Of a stretch of 64,000 bases of DNA, positions 34,650-42,586 are shown one piece after another. Position numbers and translations under genes: made by a program. Source of the DNA: Pedobacter punctiformis (lineage in GTDB: Bacteria > Bacteroidota > Bacteroidia > Sphingobacteriales > Sphingobacteriaceae); the NCBI RefSeq assembly GCF_027213715.1, contig NZ_JAPWGM010000002.1, positions 434,001-498,000 on the forward strand, in the 5' to 3' direction. Within the stretch, counting starts at the first letter, position 1. Each line of letters starts with the position of its first letter. Under the pieces are notes generated by a model, which was given only the letters and a program-made list of their open reading frames with translations, had not been told where the DNA came from and did no database searches.

Positions 34650-34806
34650 ATGCTGCTCTTCCTATAATTTTAAGTAGAATTGCTATTACTGCAATTACCA
34701 GTAAGACATGAATAATGCCACCTACGTCGCCAAAGCCGTGGAATACAAAGCCTATAACCCATAATATAACCAATACGACTGCGACTAAATACAATAAATT
34801 TCCCAT
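34648..34806 (-). CDS. Lmo0937-family small membrane protein
   Basis: A 52-residue two-helix membrane protein, too short for most gene callers. It starts MGNLLYLVAVVLVILWVIGF and has a second hydrophobic helix (IIHVLLVIAVIAILLK), with a glycine-rich turn FHGFGDVGG between. This matches the Lmo0937 family, which is widespread in bacteria and of unknown function, often linked to envelope stress. The stop is inside the shared terminator with ispD. Confidence 0.85.
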   Translation of the reverse strand: MGNLLYLVAVVLVILWVIGFVFHGFGDVGGIIHVLLVIAVIAILLKIIGRAA

Positions 34807-35086
34807 AGTGTTAACTTTTTAGTAATTAAATATTGAGGTATTAACACGAACGATTGGAGTTTGTTTAAAAAATGTAAAAAAAATTATCCTTTCAAGACTA
34901 AATTTTACGATTCGATTTCAAAAATCCGGGAAGACATATTGTAAAATAGTATGAAAGAAGCTTCAGCGGGCAGCTTCTTTTATGTGGTGGAAACACAGAT
35001 TTCCATGTAGCATGCCATTGGTAATTTTTACCGTTGCATTCTTTAATCGAAATTCAAGTTTTTCTAACTTAAAAATCTAAAAACAA
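34807..35086. other. Intergenic region with one hairpin
   Basis: A perfect 9-base stem, AAAGAAGCT with AGCTTCTTT (34954-34962 and 34972-34980), followed by TAT, is the only structure seen. A 19-codon frame over it is not credible. The rest is AT-rich and likely carries the promoter of the reverse 52-residue gene. Confidence 0.4.
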
Positions 35087-35120
35087 AAAAGCCCTTTCGA
35101 TTATTCTAAAGGGCTTTTTG
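35087..35120 (-). terminator. Intrinsic terminator of the DUF2795 gene, two-sided
   Basis: AAAAAGCCCTTT pairs with AAAGGGCTTTTT around a 10-base loop, just past the stop at 35131. Confidence 0.85.
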
Positions 35121-35130
35121 ATGGTTGATT

Positions 35131-35352
35131 TTAGTATTCATCCTCATTAAAGAAGAAATCTTCTTTAGTAGGATAATCAGGCCAAATTTCCTCAATTGTT
35201 TCATAAGGCTCACCGTCATCCTCTAATGCCTGTAAGTTTTCAATAACTTCTACAGGGGCACCTGAACGGATACCGTAATCGATTAATTCGTCTTTAGTTG
35301 CAGGCCATGGAGCGTCTTCCAAATGCGATGCTAATTCTAGTGTCCAATACAT
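35131..35352 (-). CDS. DUF2795 domain-containing protein
   Basis: A 73-residue acidic protein. The segment LASHLEDAPWPATKDELIDYGIRSGAPVEVIENLQAL matches DUF2795, a small helical domain with a conserved W-P-A-T-K-x-E-L pattern, of unknown role. The C-terminus is rich in Asp, Glu and Phe (DFFFNEDEY). It is co-directional with the cobalamin adenosyltransferase gene upstream but separated by 85 bases. Confidence 0.85.
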   Translation of the reverse strand: MYWTLELASHLEDAPWPATKDELIDYGIRSGAPVEVIENLQALEDDGEPYETIEEIWPDYPTKEDFFFNEDEY

Positions 35353-35437
35353 ATATCAATTCAATTAAATTCTTACTTTGTAATATTGCGCAAAGTATAT
35401 TAAAATTTTTGAGCAAAACAAACTTATTTTTCCACTA

Positions 35438-35986
35438 TTAAACACGGGGAATCCAAATGTTTTCTTCTGCCTTAAAATCCATATTCAGTTTTCGTGCCAA
35501 AACGAATAAATAATCACTCAAACGATTTAAATAAATGGTTACTTTTTCCTCAACAAAACTATCCTGTGCCAATTCTACCGTTAACCTTTCTGCCCGTCTG
35601 CAAACACATCTGGCAATATGACAATAGGACACAACAGTATTACCGCCTGGCAAAACAAAATGTTTTAATGGAGGTAATGCTTCGTTCATGGCATCCATCT
35701 CATTTTCCAGCAAGGTAATATCTGCTTCATGTAAATCCGGAATTTTCATTTTTGATTTCTCCGGATCAGCTGCAAGAGAAGCACCAATAGTAAATAAACG
35801 ATCCTGAATTTCTTTTAACAACTGCTGATAATTTTGATCAATATCCTGACACATAATTAAACCCAGATAAGAATTTAATTCATCAACAGTTCCATAAGTT
35901 TCTATACGTAAATGATATTTAGGTACACGTGTACCGCCAATTAATGAAGTTTGGCCCTTATCACCTGTTTTAGTGTAGATTTTCAT
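35438..35986 (-). CDS. Cob(I)yrinic acid a,c-diamide adenosyltransferase, PduO type
   Basis: A 182-residue ATP:corrinoid adenosyltransferase, which makes adenosylcobalamin. The N-terminal ATP motif is MKIYTKTGDKGQTSLIGG, followed by YGTVDELNSYLG near residue 32 and the conserved RCVCRRAERL near 127. The product would supply the cofactor that the CarH-like regulator at 18 kb needs, and also mutases and ribonucleotide reductases; it is not itself evidence of de novo cobalamin synthesis. Confidence 0.94.
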   Translation of the reverse strand: MKIYTKTGDKGQTSLIGGTRVPKYHLRIETYGTVDELNSYLGLIMCQDIDQNYQQLLKEIQDRLFTIGASLAADPEKSKMKIPDLHEADITLLENEMDAMNEALPPLKHFVLPGGNTVVSYCHIARCVCRRAERLTVELAQDSFVEEKVTIYLNRLSDYLFVLARKLNMDFKAEENIWIPRV

Positions 35987-36062
35987 ATTAAAAAGGTTAA
36001 TAGCAAAGGATTTAAAGGTATAGGATTTAAAAGCTTTAAACCTTATGCCCTATACTTACACC

Positions 36063-36821
36063 TTAATTTATTTTTTCCCAGTCGCTGCCACTTTCCTTTA
36101 AGGCCTGTAATCTTGGCGAAACATTTTTAATGTCTGTATTGACGTAATCGTTTTCAATCAAACCATCACGCATACGTACAATGCGGTGGGCATGTTGTGC
36201 AATATCTTCCTCGTGGGTTACCAGAATAATTGTATTGCCTTTACTGTGAATTTCTTCTAAAAGCCCCATAATTTCTATCGAGGTTTTAGTATCAAGGTTA
36301 CCCGTAGGCTCATCGGCTAAGATAATGGAAGGATCATTAATTAAAGCTCTGGCTACGGCAACACGCTGACGCTGACCACCTGACAACTCATTTGGTTTAT
36401 GATCCATACGATTACCTAAACCAACATTTTCCAAAGCTCTTTTAGCACGTGCATCACGGTCTTTCTTGCTGTTACCTGCATAAATTAACGGCAAAGCAAC
36501 ATTATCTAATGAGGTGGAGCGTGGCAAAAGGTTAAAAGTTTGAAAAACGAAACCAATTTCCTTATTCCGGACTTCTGCAAGTGCATCGTCCGTCATGTGG
36601 CTAACATCTTTATCATTTAAAATATAAGTTCCGCTGGTTGGCGTATCCAGGCAACCTAAAATGTTCATTAAGGTAGATTTACCTGAACCTGAGGGGCCCA
36701 TTAAAGCAACAAATTCACCTTTGTTTATATCTAAAGAAACCGATTTTAGGGCATGAATTACTTCAGCGCCAATAACATATTTACGTCCAATTTCCTTTAT
36801 CGTAATAAGTGGTTTCTGCAT
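36063..36821 (-). CDS. ABC transporter ATP-binding protein, LolD/MacB type
   Basis: A 252-residue ATPase. Walker A is GPSGSGKST at about residues 42-50, the signature [15 protein letters not shown] is at about 145-159, and Walker B is ILADEPTGN at about 167-175. The closest relations are LolD/MacB ATPases that work with FtsX-type permeases. No permease is adjacent, so it may serve the permease gene at 31.4 kb or one outside the window. Confidence 0.92.
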   Translation of the reverse strand: MQKPLITIKEIGRKYVIGAEVIHALKSVSLDINKGEFVALMGPSGSGKSTLMNILGCLDTPTSGTYILNDKDVSHMTDDALAEVRNKEIGFVFQTFNLLPRSTSLDNVALPLIYAGNSKKDRDARAKRALENVGLGNRMDHKPNELSGGQRQRVAVARALINDPSIILADEPTGNLDTKTSIEIMGLLEEIHSKGNTIILVTHEEDIAQHAHRIVRMRDGLIENDYVNTDIKNVSPRLQALKESGSDWEKIN

Positions 36822-36927
36822 GTTTGTTTTTATTTTTTAGACACAGCTAAGGTTAGTTATGTTACAATGATTTTTAAAATAGATTAAATCTGCCTCACAG
36901 CAAATTGATAATCTCTATTTCTGAAAC

Positions 36928-37218
36928 CTATTTTTCGATAATTTTAGGCACCATAAAGAACTGTTCAGTATGTTTTGCAGCATTTTTTAAACCGTCAGCC
37001 GTAGAAATTTCCTGTTTTACAACATCTTCTCTCCAAACATTAGCCGTTTCGTTCATATACACAAGCGGTTTAACCGTTGAGGTATCCAGTTCATTTAACT
37101 TTTCCATAAAGGATAAAATTTTATTCATTTCCGGAATCAGTGTATCTACCTCTTTATCATCGATATGAATTCGGGCCAGATCAGCTATTTTATGAATGGT
37201 TTTTGCGTCTAAAATCAT
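36928..37218 (-). CDS. gatC: Asp-tRNA(Asn)/Glu-tRNA(Gln) amidotransferase subunit C
   Basis: A 96-residue subunit of the heterotrimeric amidotransferase that makes Gln-tRNA or Asn-tRNA. The pattern TIHKIADLARIHIDDKEVDTLIPEMNKILSFMEKLNELDTS is diagnostic, and it wraps GatA and GatB. gatA and gatB are not present nearby, so the complex is encoded in separate loci. The start is 2 bases after the stop of the plsC-like gene, so the two are probably coupled. Confidence 0.93.
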   Translation of the reverse strand: MILDAKTIHKIADLARIHIDDKEVDTLIPEMNKILSFMEKLNELDTSTVKPLVYMNETANVWREDVVKQEISTADGLKNAAKHTEQFFMVPKIIEK

Positions 37219-37220
37219 TA

Positions 37221-37976
37221 CTATATTAATTTACGATCAATTAACTTATAAACCTGTTCTTTTAAGAGATCAGAATCATCTGCTGTTAATCCTTCAGTAT
37301 TTATGGGTTTGTGGATGTAAATATCGCAAATTCCCGGCTTACTTCCATACTTTGCGCCGTCATCCCAGCTAATTTGCCAAATATTAGCAATACTTACTGG
37401 TACTAATGGAATATTTTTATCAATAGCCAGCCTAAATGGGCCATTTTTAAATTCTCCAAGTTTTGGAGGATAATGATCATCAATTTTGCCTTCAGGAAAA
37501 ATAATCAGGCTCATCCCTTTCTCCAGGTTCTCTCCCGCTTTTTTAAATGCCCTGAAAGCTGAAATTTTACTCTCCCGCTTCACTGAAATATCTATGGTTC
37601 TAAAAAAGATACTCAATACAGGGTTATTTAACAATTCGTCTTTACCCATAAAATGATATTTTCCTTTTGCAAGAATACAGAGCACCATAATATCGAGGTT
37701 AGAGCTGTGGTTTGCACAATAAATGTAAGTTTGCTTTGCTTCTAACTTTTCTTCAAAATGATAAGAGAAAAATACACCTGAAAAAAAACCAGGAAAAAAA
37801 CTGTTGGCTTTTCTGAAAAAATTTAAAATACCATAATATTTCGGGCTTCTGGAAGTCAGAAAATATACCGGATAAAACAACAAAAAGAAAAACAGGATCC
37901 AGAATAAAAACCATAGCCTGTGTATTTGCTTTAAAAACTTTATCATTTTATTCAAAAGTATAAAATAGAGTGACAT
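37221..37976 (-). CDS. 1-acyl-sn-glycerol-3-phosphate acyltransferase family protein
   Basis: A 251-residue PlsC-like membrane acyltransferase. A transmembrane segment lies at about residues 22-43, followed by the catalytic motif NHSSNLD (HX4D) near 90 and the substrate motif FPEGKIDD near 157. It would add the second acyl chain in phospholipid or ornithine-lipid synthesis. An internal Met (37946, MIKFLKQIHRLW) is an equally good start. gatC follows after 2 bases. Confidence 0.88.
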   Translation of the reverse strand: MSLYFILLNKMIKFLKQIHRLWFLFWILFFFLLFYPVYFLTSRSPKYYGILNFFRKANSFFPGFFSGVFFSYHFEEKLEAKQTYIYCANHSSNLDIMVLCILAKGKYHFMGKDELLNNPVLSIFFRTIDISVKRESKISAFRAFKKAGENLEKGMSLIIFPEGKIDDHYPPKLGEFKNGPFRLAIDKNIPLVPVSIANIWQISWDDGAKYGSKPGICDIYIHKPINTEGLTADDSDLLKEQVYKLIDRKLI

Positions 37977-38238
37977 TTTCTAATTAGAGAAAATATTTTT
38001 TTTAGATGGATAACTGATTTTTTTAATGCTGTAACCCTGAATATGCAGGTATGACGAATTTGTTTAAAATGGGTTTGGTATTTTTATAATCATTTCCACG
38101 ATATAAGTTAAAACCCCCACGCTATTTTATCAAATAAAACAGATGGGAATAAAAGCTAATTTACTTTTCAGAAAAATGATGTGATAATTTGAATGTAAAA
38201 TACATTTTGATCATAATTTATTTTTAATTTCGGCCATT

Positions 38239-39237
38239 ATGAAAGAAACAGTGGTGAGCGGCATACGGCCGACAGGAAAGCTACATTTAGGAAATTATTT
38301 TGGTGCGGTAACCAATTTTGTAAAAATGCAGTACGATTACAACTGCTATTTTTTTATTGCAGATCTTCATTCTTTGACCACCCATCCTACTCCTGCCGAT
38401 TTACATGGCTATGTTAAACATGTTTTGGTTGAGTATTTGGCTTGTGGTATAAATCCTGAAGAAACCACCATTTACATTCAATCTGATGTTCCGGAAGTTT
38501 CTGAGCTTTATTTATACCTGAATATGAATGCTTATTTGGGCGAACTGGAGCGCAGTGCATCTTTTAAAGATAAAATCCGTTCGCATCCGGATAATGTAAA
38601 TGCTGGTTTATTAACCTATCCAACGTTAATGGCGGCTGATATTTTAATCCACAGGGCAAATAAAGTTCCTGTTGGTAAAGATCAGGAACAACACCTGGAA
38701 ATGACCAGAACTTTCAGCAACCGTTTCAACAGATTATACAATACAGATTATTTCCCTGAAGCTTTTGCCTTTAACTATGCTGAAAATCTGGTAAAAGTAC
38801 CCGGATTAGAAGGAAAAGGCAAAATGAGTAAATCGGATGGCGATGGAAACTGCATTTATTTAGCAGATAGTCCGGAAATCATCCGTAAAAAAGTTGCCAG
38901 AGCGGTAAGTGATAGCGGTCCGACCGAAGAAAATCAGGCCAAACCAGAAGCTATTCAAAACCTGTTTGATTTAATGAAAATTGTTTCATCGGCAGATACG
39001 GTTGAGCATTTTGATGGTTTGTATAATAAAATGCAAATCCGTTATGGTGACATGAAAAAACAACTGGCAGAAGATATGATCGTGTTTAATACACCAATCC
39101 GCGAACGCATTGAAGAACTGGCTAAGGATGATACTTATTTGAGACAGGTGGCTAAACATGGTGCATTAAAAGCCCGTGAAAGTGCCCAAAAAACCATCAG
39201 AGAGGTACGCAGTTTAATCGGTTTTAAAAGTTTTTAA
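38239..39237 (+). CDS. trpS: Tryptophanyl-tRNA synthetase
   Basis: A 332-residue class I synthetase. The HIGH-type motif is TGKLHLGNYFG at about residues 11-21 and the KMSKS motif is GKMSKSDG near 193-200. The sequence SGIRPTGKLHLGN is typical of bacterial TrpRS. Length and motifs suggest a standard housekeeping enzyme. I see no leader-peptide or T-box in the 260 bases before it. Confidence 0.97.
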   Translation: MKETVVSGIRPTGKLHLGNYFGAVTNFVKMQYDYNCYFFIADLHSLTTHPTPADLHGYVKHVLVEYLACGINPEETTIYIQSDVPEVSELYLYLNMNAYLGELERSASFKDKIRSHPDNVNAGLLTYPTLMAADILIHRANKVPVGKDQEQHLEMTRTFSNRFNRLYNTDYFPEAFAFNYAENLVKVPGLEGKGKMSKSDGDGNCIYLADSPEIIRKKVARAVSDSGPTEENQAKPEAIQNLFDLMKIVSSADTVEHFDGLYNKMQIRYGDMKKQLAEDMIVFNTPIRERIEELAKDDTYLRQVAKHGALKARESAQKTIREVRSLIGFKSF

Positions 39238-39319
39238 TCAGTTTAATAGTTTTAAGATATGAGAAATCAGATTTTAGCGTTAAACTCACATCCTTATTTT
39301 AAATCTTCATCAAAATAAT

Positions 39320-39934
39320 ATGCACATAGCGATAGTTGGCAATATAGGTGCCGGAAAAACAACATTAACCGGATTACTGGCAAAGAATTACGGCTGGGAG
39401 GCTCTGTATGAGGCTGTTGACAACAATCCTTATCTGGAAGATTTCTACAGTGATATGAAACGCTGGAGTTTCAATTTACAAATTTATTTCCTGAACAGCC
39501 GTTTTCAACAGATTACTGAAATCGAGAAAAATAGCCGGAATGTAATTCAGGATAGAACGATATATGAAGATGCTCATATTTTTGCTGAAAACCTGCATGA
39601 TATGGCGCTGATGACCACCCGTGACCATGATAATTATCGTGCGATTTTTCAAAACGTTACTTCATTTATTAAACCGCCTGATTTATTGGTTTACCTGCGT
39701 GCATCTGTGCCTACCCTAGTTAACAACATTCAGCGCCGCGGACGTGAATATGAAGCTGGTATCAGAATTGATTATCTTTCTAAATTAAATGAAAAATACG
39801 AAGCCTGGATTAAAGGCTACAATTTAGGAAAGTTACTGATTCTGGATAAAGACAAATTGGATTTTACCAATAATCCGGAAGATTTAGGTACTGTAATACA
39901 GGCTATTGAGGCTGAAATAAACGGACTTTTTTAA
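39320..39934 (+). CDS. Deoxynucleoside kinase
   Basis: A 204-residue dNK-family kinase. The P-loop is GNIGAGKTTLT at residues 7-17, the acceptor-binding part is YEAVDNNPYLEDFY near 36-48, and the Asp-Arg-x-x of QDRTIYEDAHIF is near 74. The family salvages deoxyadenosine, deoxyguanosine or deoxycytidine in Bacteroidota and Bacillota. It is 82 bases after trpS and 10 bases before the DUF5808 gene, so it may belong to a trpS-dNK-DUF5808-kdsB transcript. Confidence 0.93.
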   Translation: MHIAIVGNIGAGKTTLTGLLAKNYGWEALYEAVDNNPYLEDFYSDMKRWSFNLQIYFLNSRFQQITEIEKNSRNVIQDRTIYEDAHIFAENLHDMALMTTRDHDNYRAIFQNVTSFIKPPDLLVYLRASVPTLVNNIQRRGREYEAGIRIDYLSKLNEKYEAWIKGYNLGKLLILDKDKLDFTNNPEDLGTVIQAIEAEINGLF

Positions 39935-39944
39935 TCTTATAAAG

Positions 39945-40145
39945 ATGGGCAAAGATTTTGAGCACGATCACCCGGGCAATTGGAAATGGGGTATTTTTTA
40001 TTTCAATAAAAAAGATTCCAGACTGATTGTATCTAAACAAATACCAATGTTGGGCTGGACGTTTAATTTTGCTCATCCCATTTCTTTTGTGGTGCTGGCT
40101 CTAATGATCATTATCCCTGTTTTATGGGTATTTTTTGTTAAATAA
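39945..40145 (+). CDS. DUF5808 domain-containing small membrane protein
   Basis: A 66-residue protein. The first part (WGIFYFNKKDSRLIVSKQIPMLGWTFNFAHP) matches DUF5808, a domain with the pattern Y-x-N-x-x-D-x-R-L followed by a Gly-Trp and Asn-Phe-Ala. A single transmembrane helix closes it (ISFVVLALMIIIPVLWVFF). No function is known. It ends 1 base before kdsB, so translational coupling is likely. Confidence 0.82.
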   Translation: MGKDFEHDHPGNWKWGIFYFNKKDSRLIVSKQIPMLGWTFNFAHPISFVVLALMIIIPVLWVFFVK

Positions 40146-40146
40146 G

Positions 40147-40875
40147 ATGAAAATTATAGGTATTATTCCAGCCCGCTATGCTTCTACCCGCTTCCCGGGT
40201 AAACCATTGGTGATGATTGATGGTAAAAGCATGATTCAAAGGGTTTACGAGCAAGCTCTAAAATCGATCTGTTTAAGTAAGGTTGTAGTAGCTACAGATG
40301 ATGAACGTATTGTGGCAGAGGTTGTAAAATTTGGGGGTGAATATGCTTTAACCCAGTCTACCCATCAAAGCGGTACCGATCGTTGTGCTGAAGTTGCAGA
40401 ACAATACTCTGATTTTGATGTGGTGATTAATATTCAGGGTGATGAACCTTTCATTGACCCGGCACAAATTGACTTGCTGGCTTCTTGCTTTGAATTGGAT
40501 AACACTCAACTGGCTACACTAATTAAGCCCGTTACTCAAACAGAAGAACTCTTTAATACCAATAGTCCAAAAGTAATTGTTAACCATGCTGGCGAAGCGA
40601 TTTACTTTAGCAGGCACCCCATTCCATTTATACGCAATGCTGAAGAAAGCGAATGGGTTAGCCAGTATCCATTTTTTAAACACATTGGCATTTACGGTTA
40701 CCGCACATCGGTTTTAAAAGAAATTACCAAACTTCCGGCATCTGCTTTAGAAGTTGCCGAAAGTTTGGAACAATTGCGCTGGATAGAAAACGGATATAAA
40801 ATTCAAACTAAAATTACAAAGATAGAAACGCTGGCCATTGATACACCAGAGGATTTGTTGAAAATTGTATTGTAA
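40147..40875 (+). CDS. kdsB: 3-deoxy-manno-octulosonate cytidylyltransferase
   Basis: A 242-residue enzyme that activates Kdo with CTP for lipopolysaccharide. I start at 40147 (MKIIGIIPARYASTRFPGKPL), the standard N-terminus, rather than upstream codons that overlap the DUF5808 gene. The CTP-binding motif and INIQGDEPFI near residue 97 are diagnostic. It indicates a Gram-negative envelope. It converges with the MarR-GNAT gene, 7 bases apart. Confidence 0.95.
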   Translation: MKIIGIIPARYASTRFPGKPLVMIDGKSMIQRVYEQALKSICLSKVVVATDDERIVAEVVKFGGEYALTQSTHQSGTDRCAEVAEQYSDFDVVINIQGDEPFIDPAQIDLLASCFELDNTQLATLIKPVTQTEELFNTNSPKVIVNHAGEAIYFSRHPIPFIRNAEESEWVSQYPFFKHIGIYGYRTSVLKEITKLPASALEVAESLEQLRWIENGYKIQTKITKIETLAIDTPEDLLKIVL

Positions 40876-40882
40876 TTTTAGT

Positions 40883-41836
40883 CTAATCCAATAGTAATTC
40901 CATTTGAATGTTACAACGGGTGTAAGGCGTTGGTTTACCCGCTATTTTTTGAAATCCTAATTTATGGTAAAGATTAATGGCTGGTTTTAAAATGGTATTA
41001 CTTTCTAAATATAGTTTTGATGCGCCCAATGATTTTGCCTTCTCAACAATTGCTGATGCCAGTAAAAAACCAATATTTTTGCCCTGCGCCTTTGGAGATA
41101 CCGCCATTTTAGCCAGTTCGTAGTCATGCTCTTCATCTTCCATTTTAATTAAAGCACACACACCCAAAGGCCCTCCATCATAAAGCGCAACCAAAATATA
41201 GCCACCCTTATCTAAAATGTAGCCTTGCGGATTATCTAAAGCTTTATAATCCGTTTCTTCCATTGTAAAATAAGTAGAAATCCATTCTTCATTCAGGCTT
41301 TTAAACGCTTCCTGATATTTGGGTTCATAATTGATAATTTCAACTTTATAACCTTCTCTTTCTTTCTTTTTTTCCATTACTCTTCTTAACAAATTTTTCT
41401 GCTCCAATAAAAACTCCCACTCCCCAATCGCTTCCCATAAATTATTTTGTGTTTGTTTACTAATCTCATCTACGGCTGCGTTCACATCAATCAGCTGATC
41501 TTCCAGTTTATCTAAAATTTCAATGCCCAGATCAGATAGCACTATAATATTTTTCCGCCCATCCATTTGATCCTTTTTTTCCTGAACATACCCCTTCTTC
41601 AACATTTCGCCAATAATTTTACTAACCGACGGATGTGAATGACCAATGGACTTTGCAATTTCGGTAATGGTTTTTTCCTCCCCTTTGGATAAAGAATAAA
41701 ATACCGGAAACCATTTGGGCTGCATATCTATATTGTACATTTTATAGATTTGCTTTCCGTCTTCAGTTACTTTATCCGTTAACATCCTTAACCTACTTCC
41801 TAAAGCCACTTTCCCCGTTTGTTCAAAAAAATTCAT
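40883..41836 (-). CDS. MarR-type regulator fused to a GNAT acetyltransferase
   Basis: A 317-residue two-domain protein. The winged-helix MarR part is residues 1-145 (TITEIAKSIGHSHPSVSKIIGEMLKKGYVQEKKDQMDGRKN, recognition helix near 66). The GNAT part is about 165-317 (KMAVSPKAQGKNIGFLLASAIVEKA, acetyl-CoA loop near 250; YHKLGFQKI near 293). Such fusions occur in several Bacteroidota and usually sense or modify small amines or antibiotics, but neither ligand nor substrate can be named. A palindrome right at its promoter is probably its own operator. Confidence 0.92.
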   Translation of the reverse strand: MNFFEQTGKVALGSRLRMLTDKVTEDGKQIYKMYNIDMQPKWFPVFYSLSKGEEKTITEIAKSIGHSHPSVSKIIGEMLKKGYVQEKKDQMDGRKNIIVLSDLGIEILDKLEDQLIDVNAAVDEISKQTQNNLWEAIGEWEFLLEQKNLLRRVMEKKKEREGYKVEIINYEPKYQEAFKSLNEEWISTYFTMEETDYKALDNPQGYILDKGGYILVALYDGGPLGVCALIKMEDEEHDYELAKMAVSPKAQGKNIGFLLASAIVEKAKSLGASKLYLESNTILKPAINLYHKLGFQKIAGKPTPYTRCNIQMELLLD

Positions 41837-41851
41837 ACCAATAATTAATTA

Positions 41852-41865
41852 CGTAACCAGTTACG
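41852..41865 (-). promoter_or_regulatory. Palindromic MarR-type operator
   Basis: CGTAAC-CA-GTTACG is a perfect 6-2-6 palindrome. It abuts the TATATTTG box and spans the expected transcription start, so bound regulator would block initiation. Confidence 0.7.
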
Positions 41866-41873
41866 CAAATATA
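41866..41873 (-). promoter_or_regulatory. -7 promoter element of the MarR-GNAT gene
   Basis: TATATTTG on the minus strand fits TAnnTTTG exactly and lies 30 bases before the start codon. Confidence 0.65.
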
Positions 41874-41960
41874 TTTATATTATATATTTTTACAAATTTT
41901 TATGCTGAAATTACTTCAACAATAAAAAATTGCTAATTTAGGTCGCGTTAATGCTTGACT

Positions 41961-42515
41961 ATGAAAAAGACTGCCCTATTCCTTCTATTTACACTATTTA
42001 CACTTTCTCTATTTACAGCCTGTACAAACCATACCAAAGAAGGAAAAGCGGATTCGATTGAATTTAAAAATGTAAACTCGAGTATAGCTCAATCCTTTTC
42101 GAGTCTGAAAACACTGGATTCGTTTAAAATTGAATTAACCGGCCGCAAGCCTGAGGATATGGTTTTGAACTTTACTATTACCACAGCTGAAGGAAAAGAG
42201 ATTTATAATGTTAAAATAAAAGGAACAGATCTGGTTGGCAATACTGATCCTAATATTGATTTATCTAAAGAAAAAGACCAGGTAATTTTTTTAAAAACCA
42301 TCGCTAATGATTTTTTTAGCGAAGATAATTTTTTGGAGCCAGCTGTAATGCCTGAGGATAAAGCCGATAAATATACTCCGGATAAAGCACTTTATGAGGA
42401 ATTAAAAAAATCGCAGCTAAATGGCTTTAAATATCGGTTGGGTAAAGAAAATAACGTTTATATTGCCTGGAGTGAAAAAGAACAAAAGGTAAAAATTTAT
42501 TATAATTGTTGCTAA
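41961..42515 (+). CDS. Hypothetical lipoprotein
   Basis: A 184-residue exported protein. I use the ATG at 41961 (MKKTALFLL); the TTG two codons earlier is not needed. A lipobox LFTAC puts the lipidated Cys at about 21. The mature part is mixed polar, without recognisable motif, and ends with two Cys. It is close to another exported protein gene (42587). The function is unknown. Confidence 0.7.
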   Translation: MKKTALFLLFTLFTLSLFTACTNHTKEGKADSIEFKNVNSSIAQSFSSLKTLDSFKIELTGRKPEDMVLNFTITTAEGKEIYNVKIKGTDLVGNTDPNIDLSKEKDQVIFLKTIANDFFSEDNFLEPAVMPEDKADKYTPDKALYEELKKSQLNGFKYRLGKENNVYIAWSEKEQKVKIYYNCC

Positions 42516-42586
42516 TTTACAAGAACCCAAATCAATCCGATTGTTGTAGTTTTTCATTTCATTTTAGAATTTTTAATTAATCTATC

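Noticed and set aside
34951..35010. 19-codon forward frame over a hairpin
   Set aside because: It is covered by a stem-loop and lacks a promoter; the hairpin explains the sequence better.
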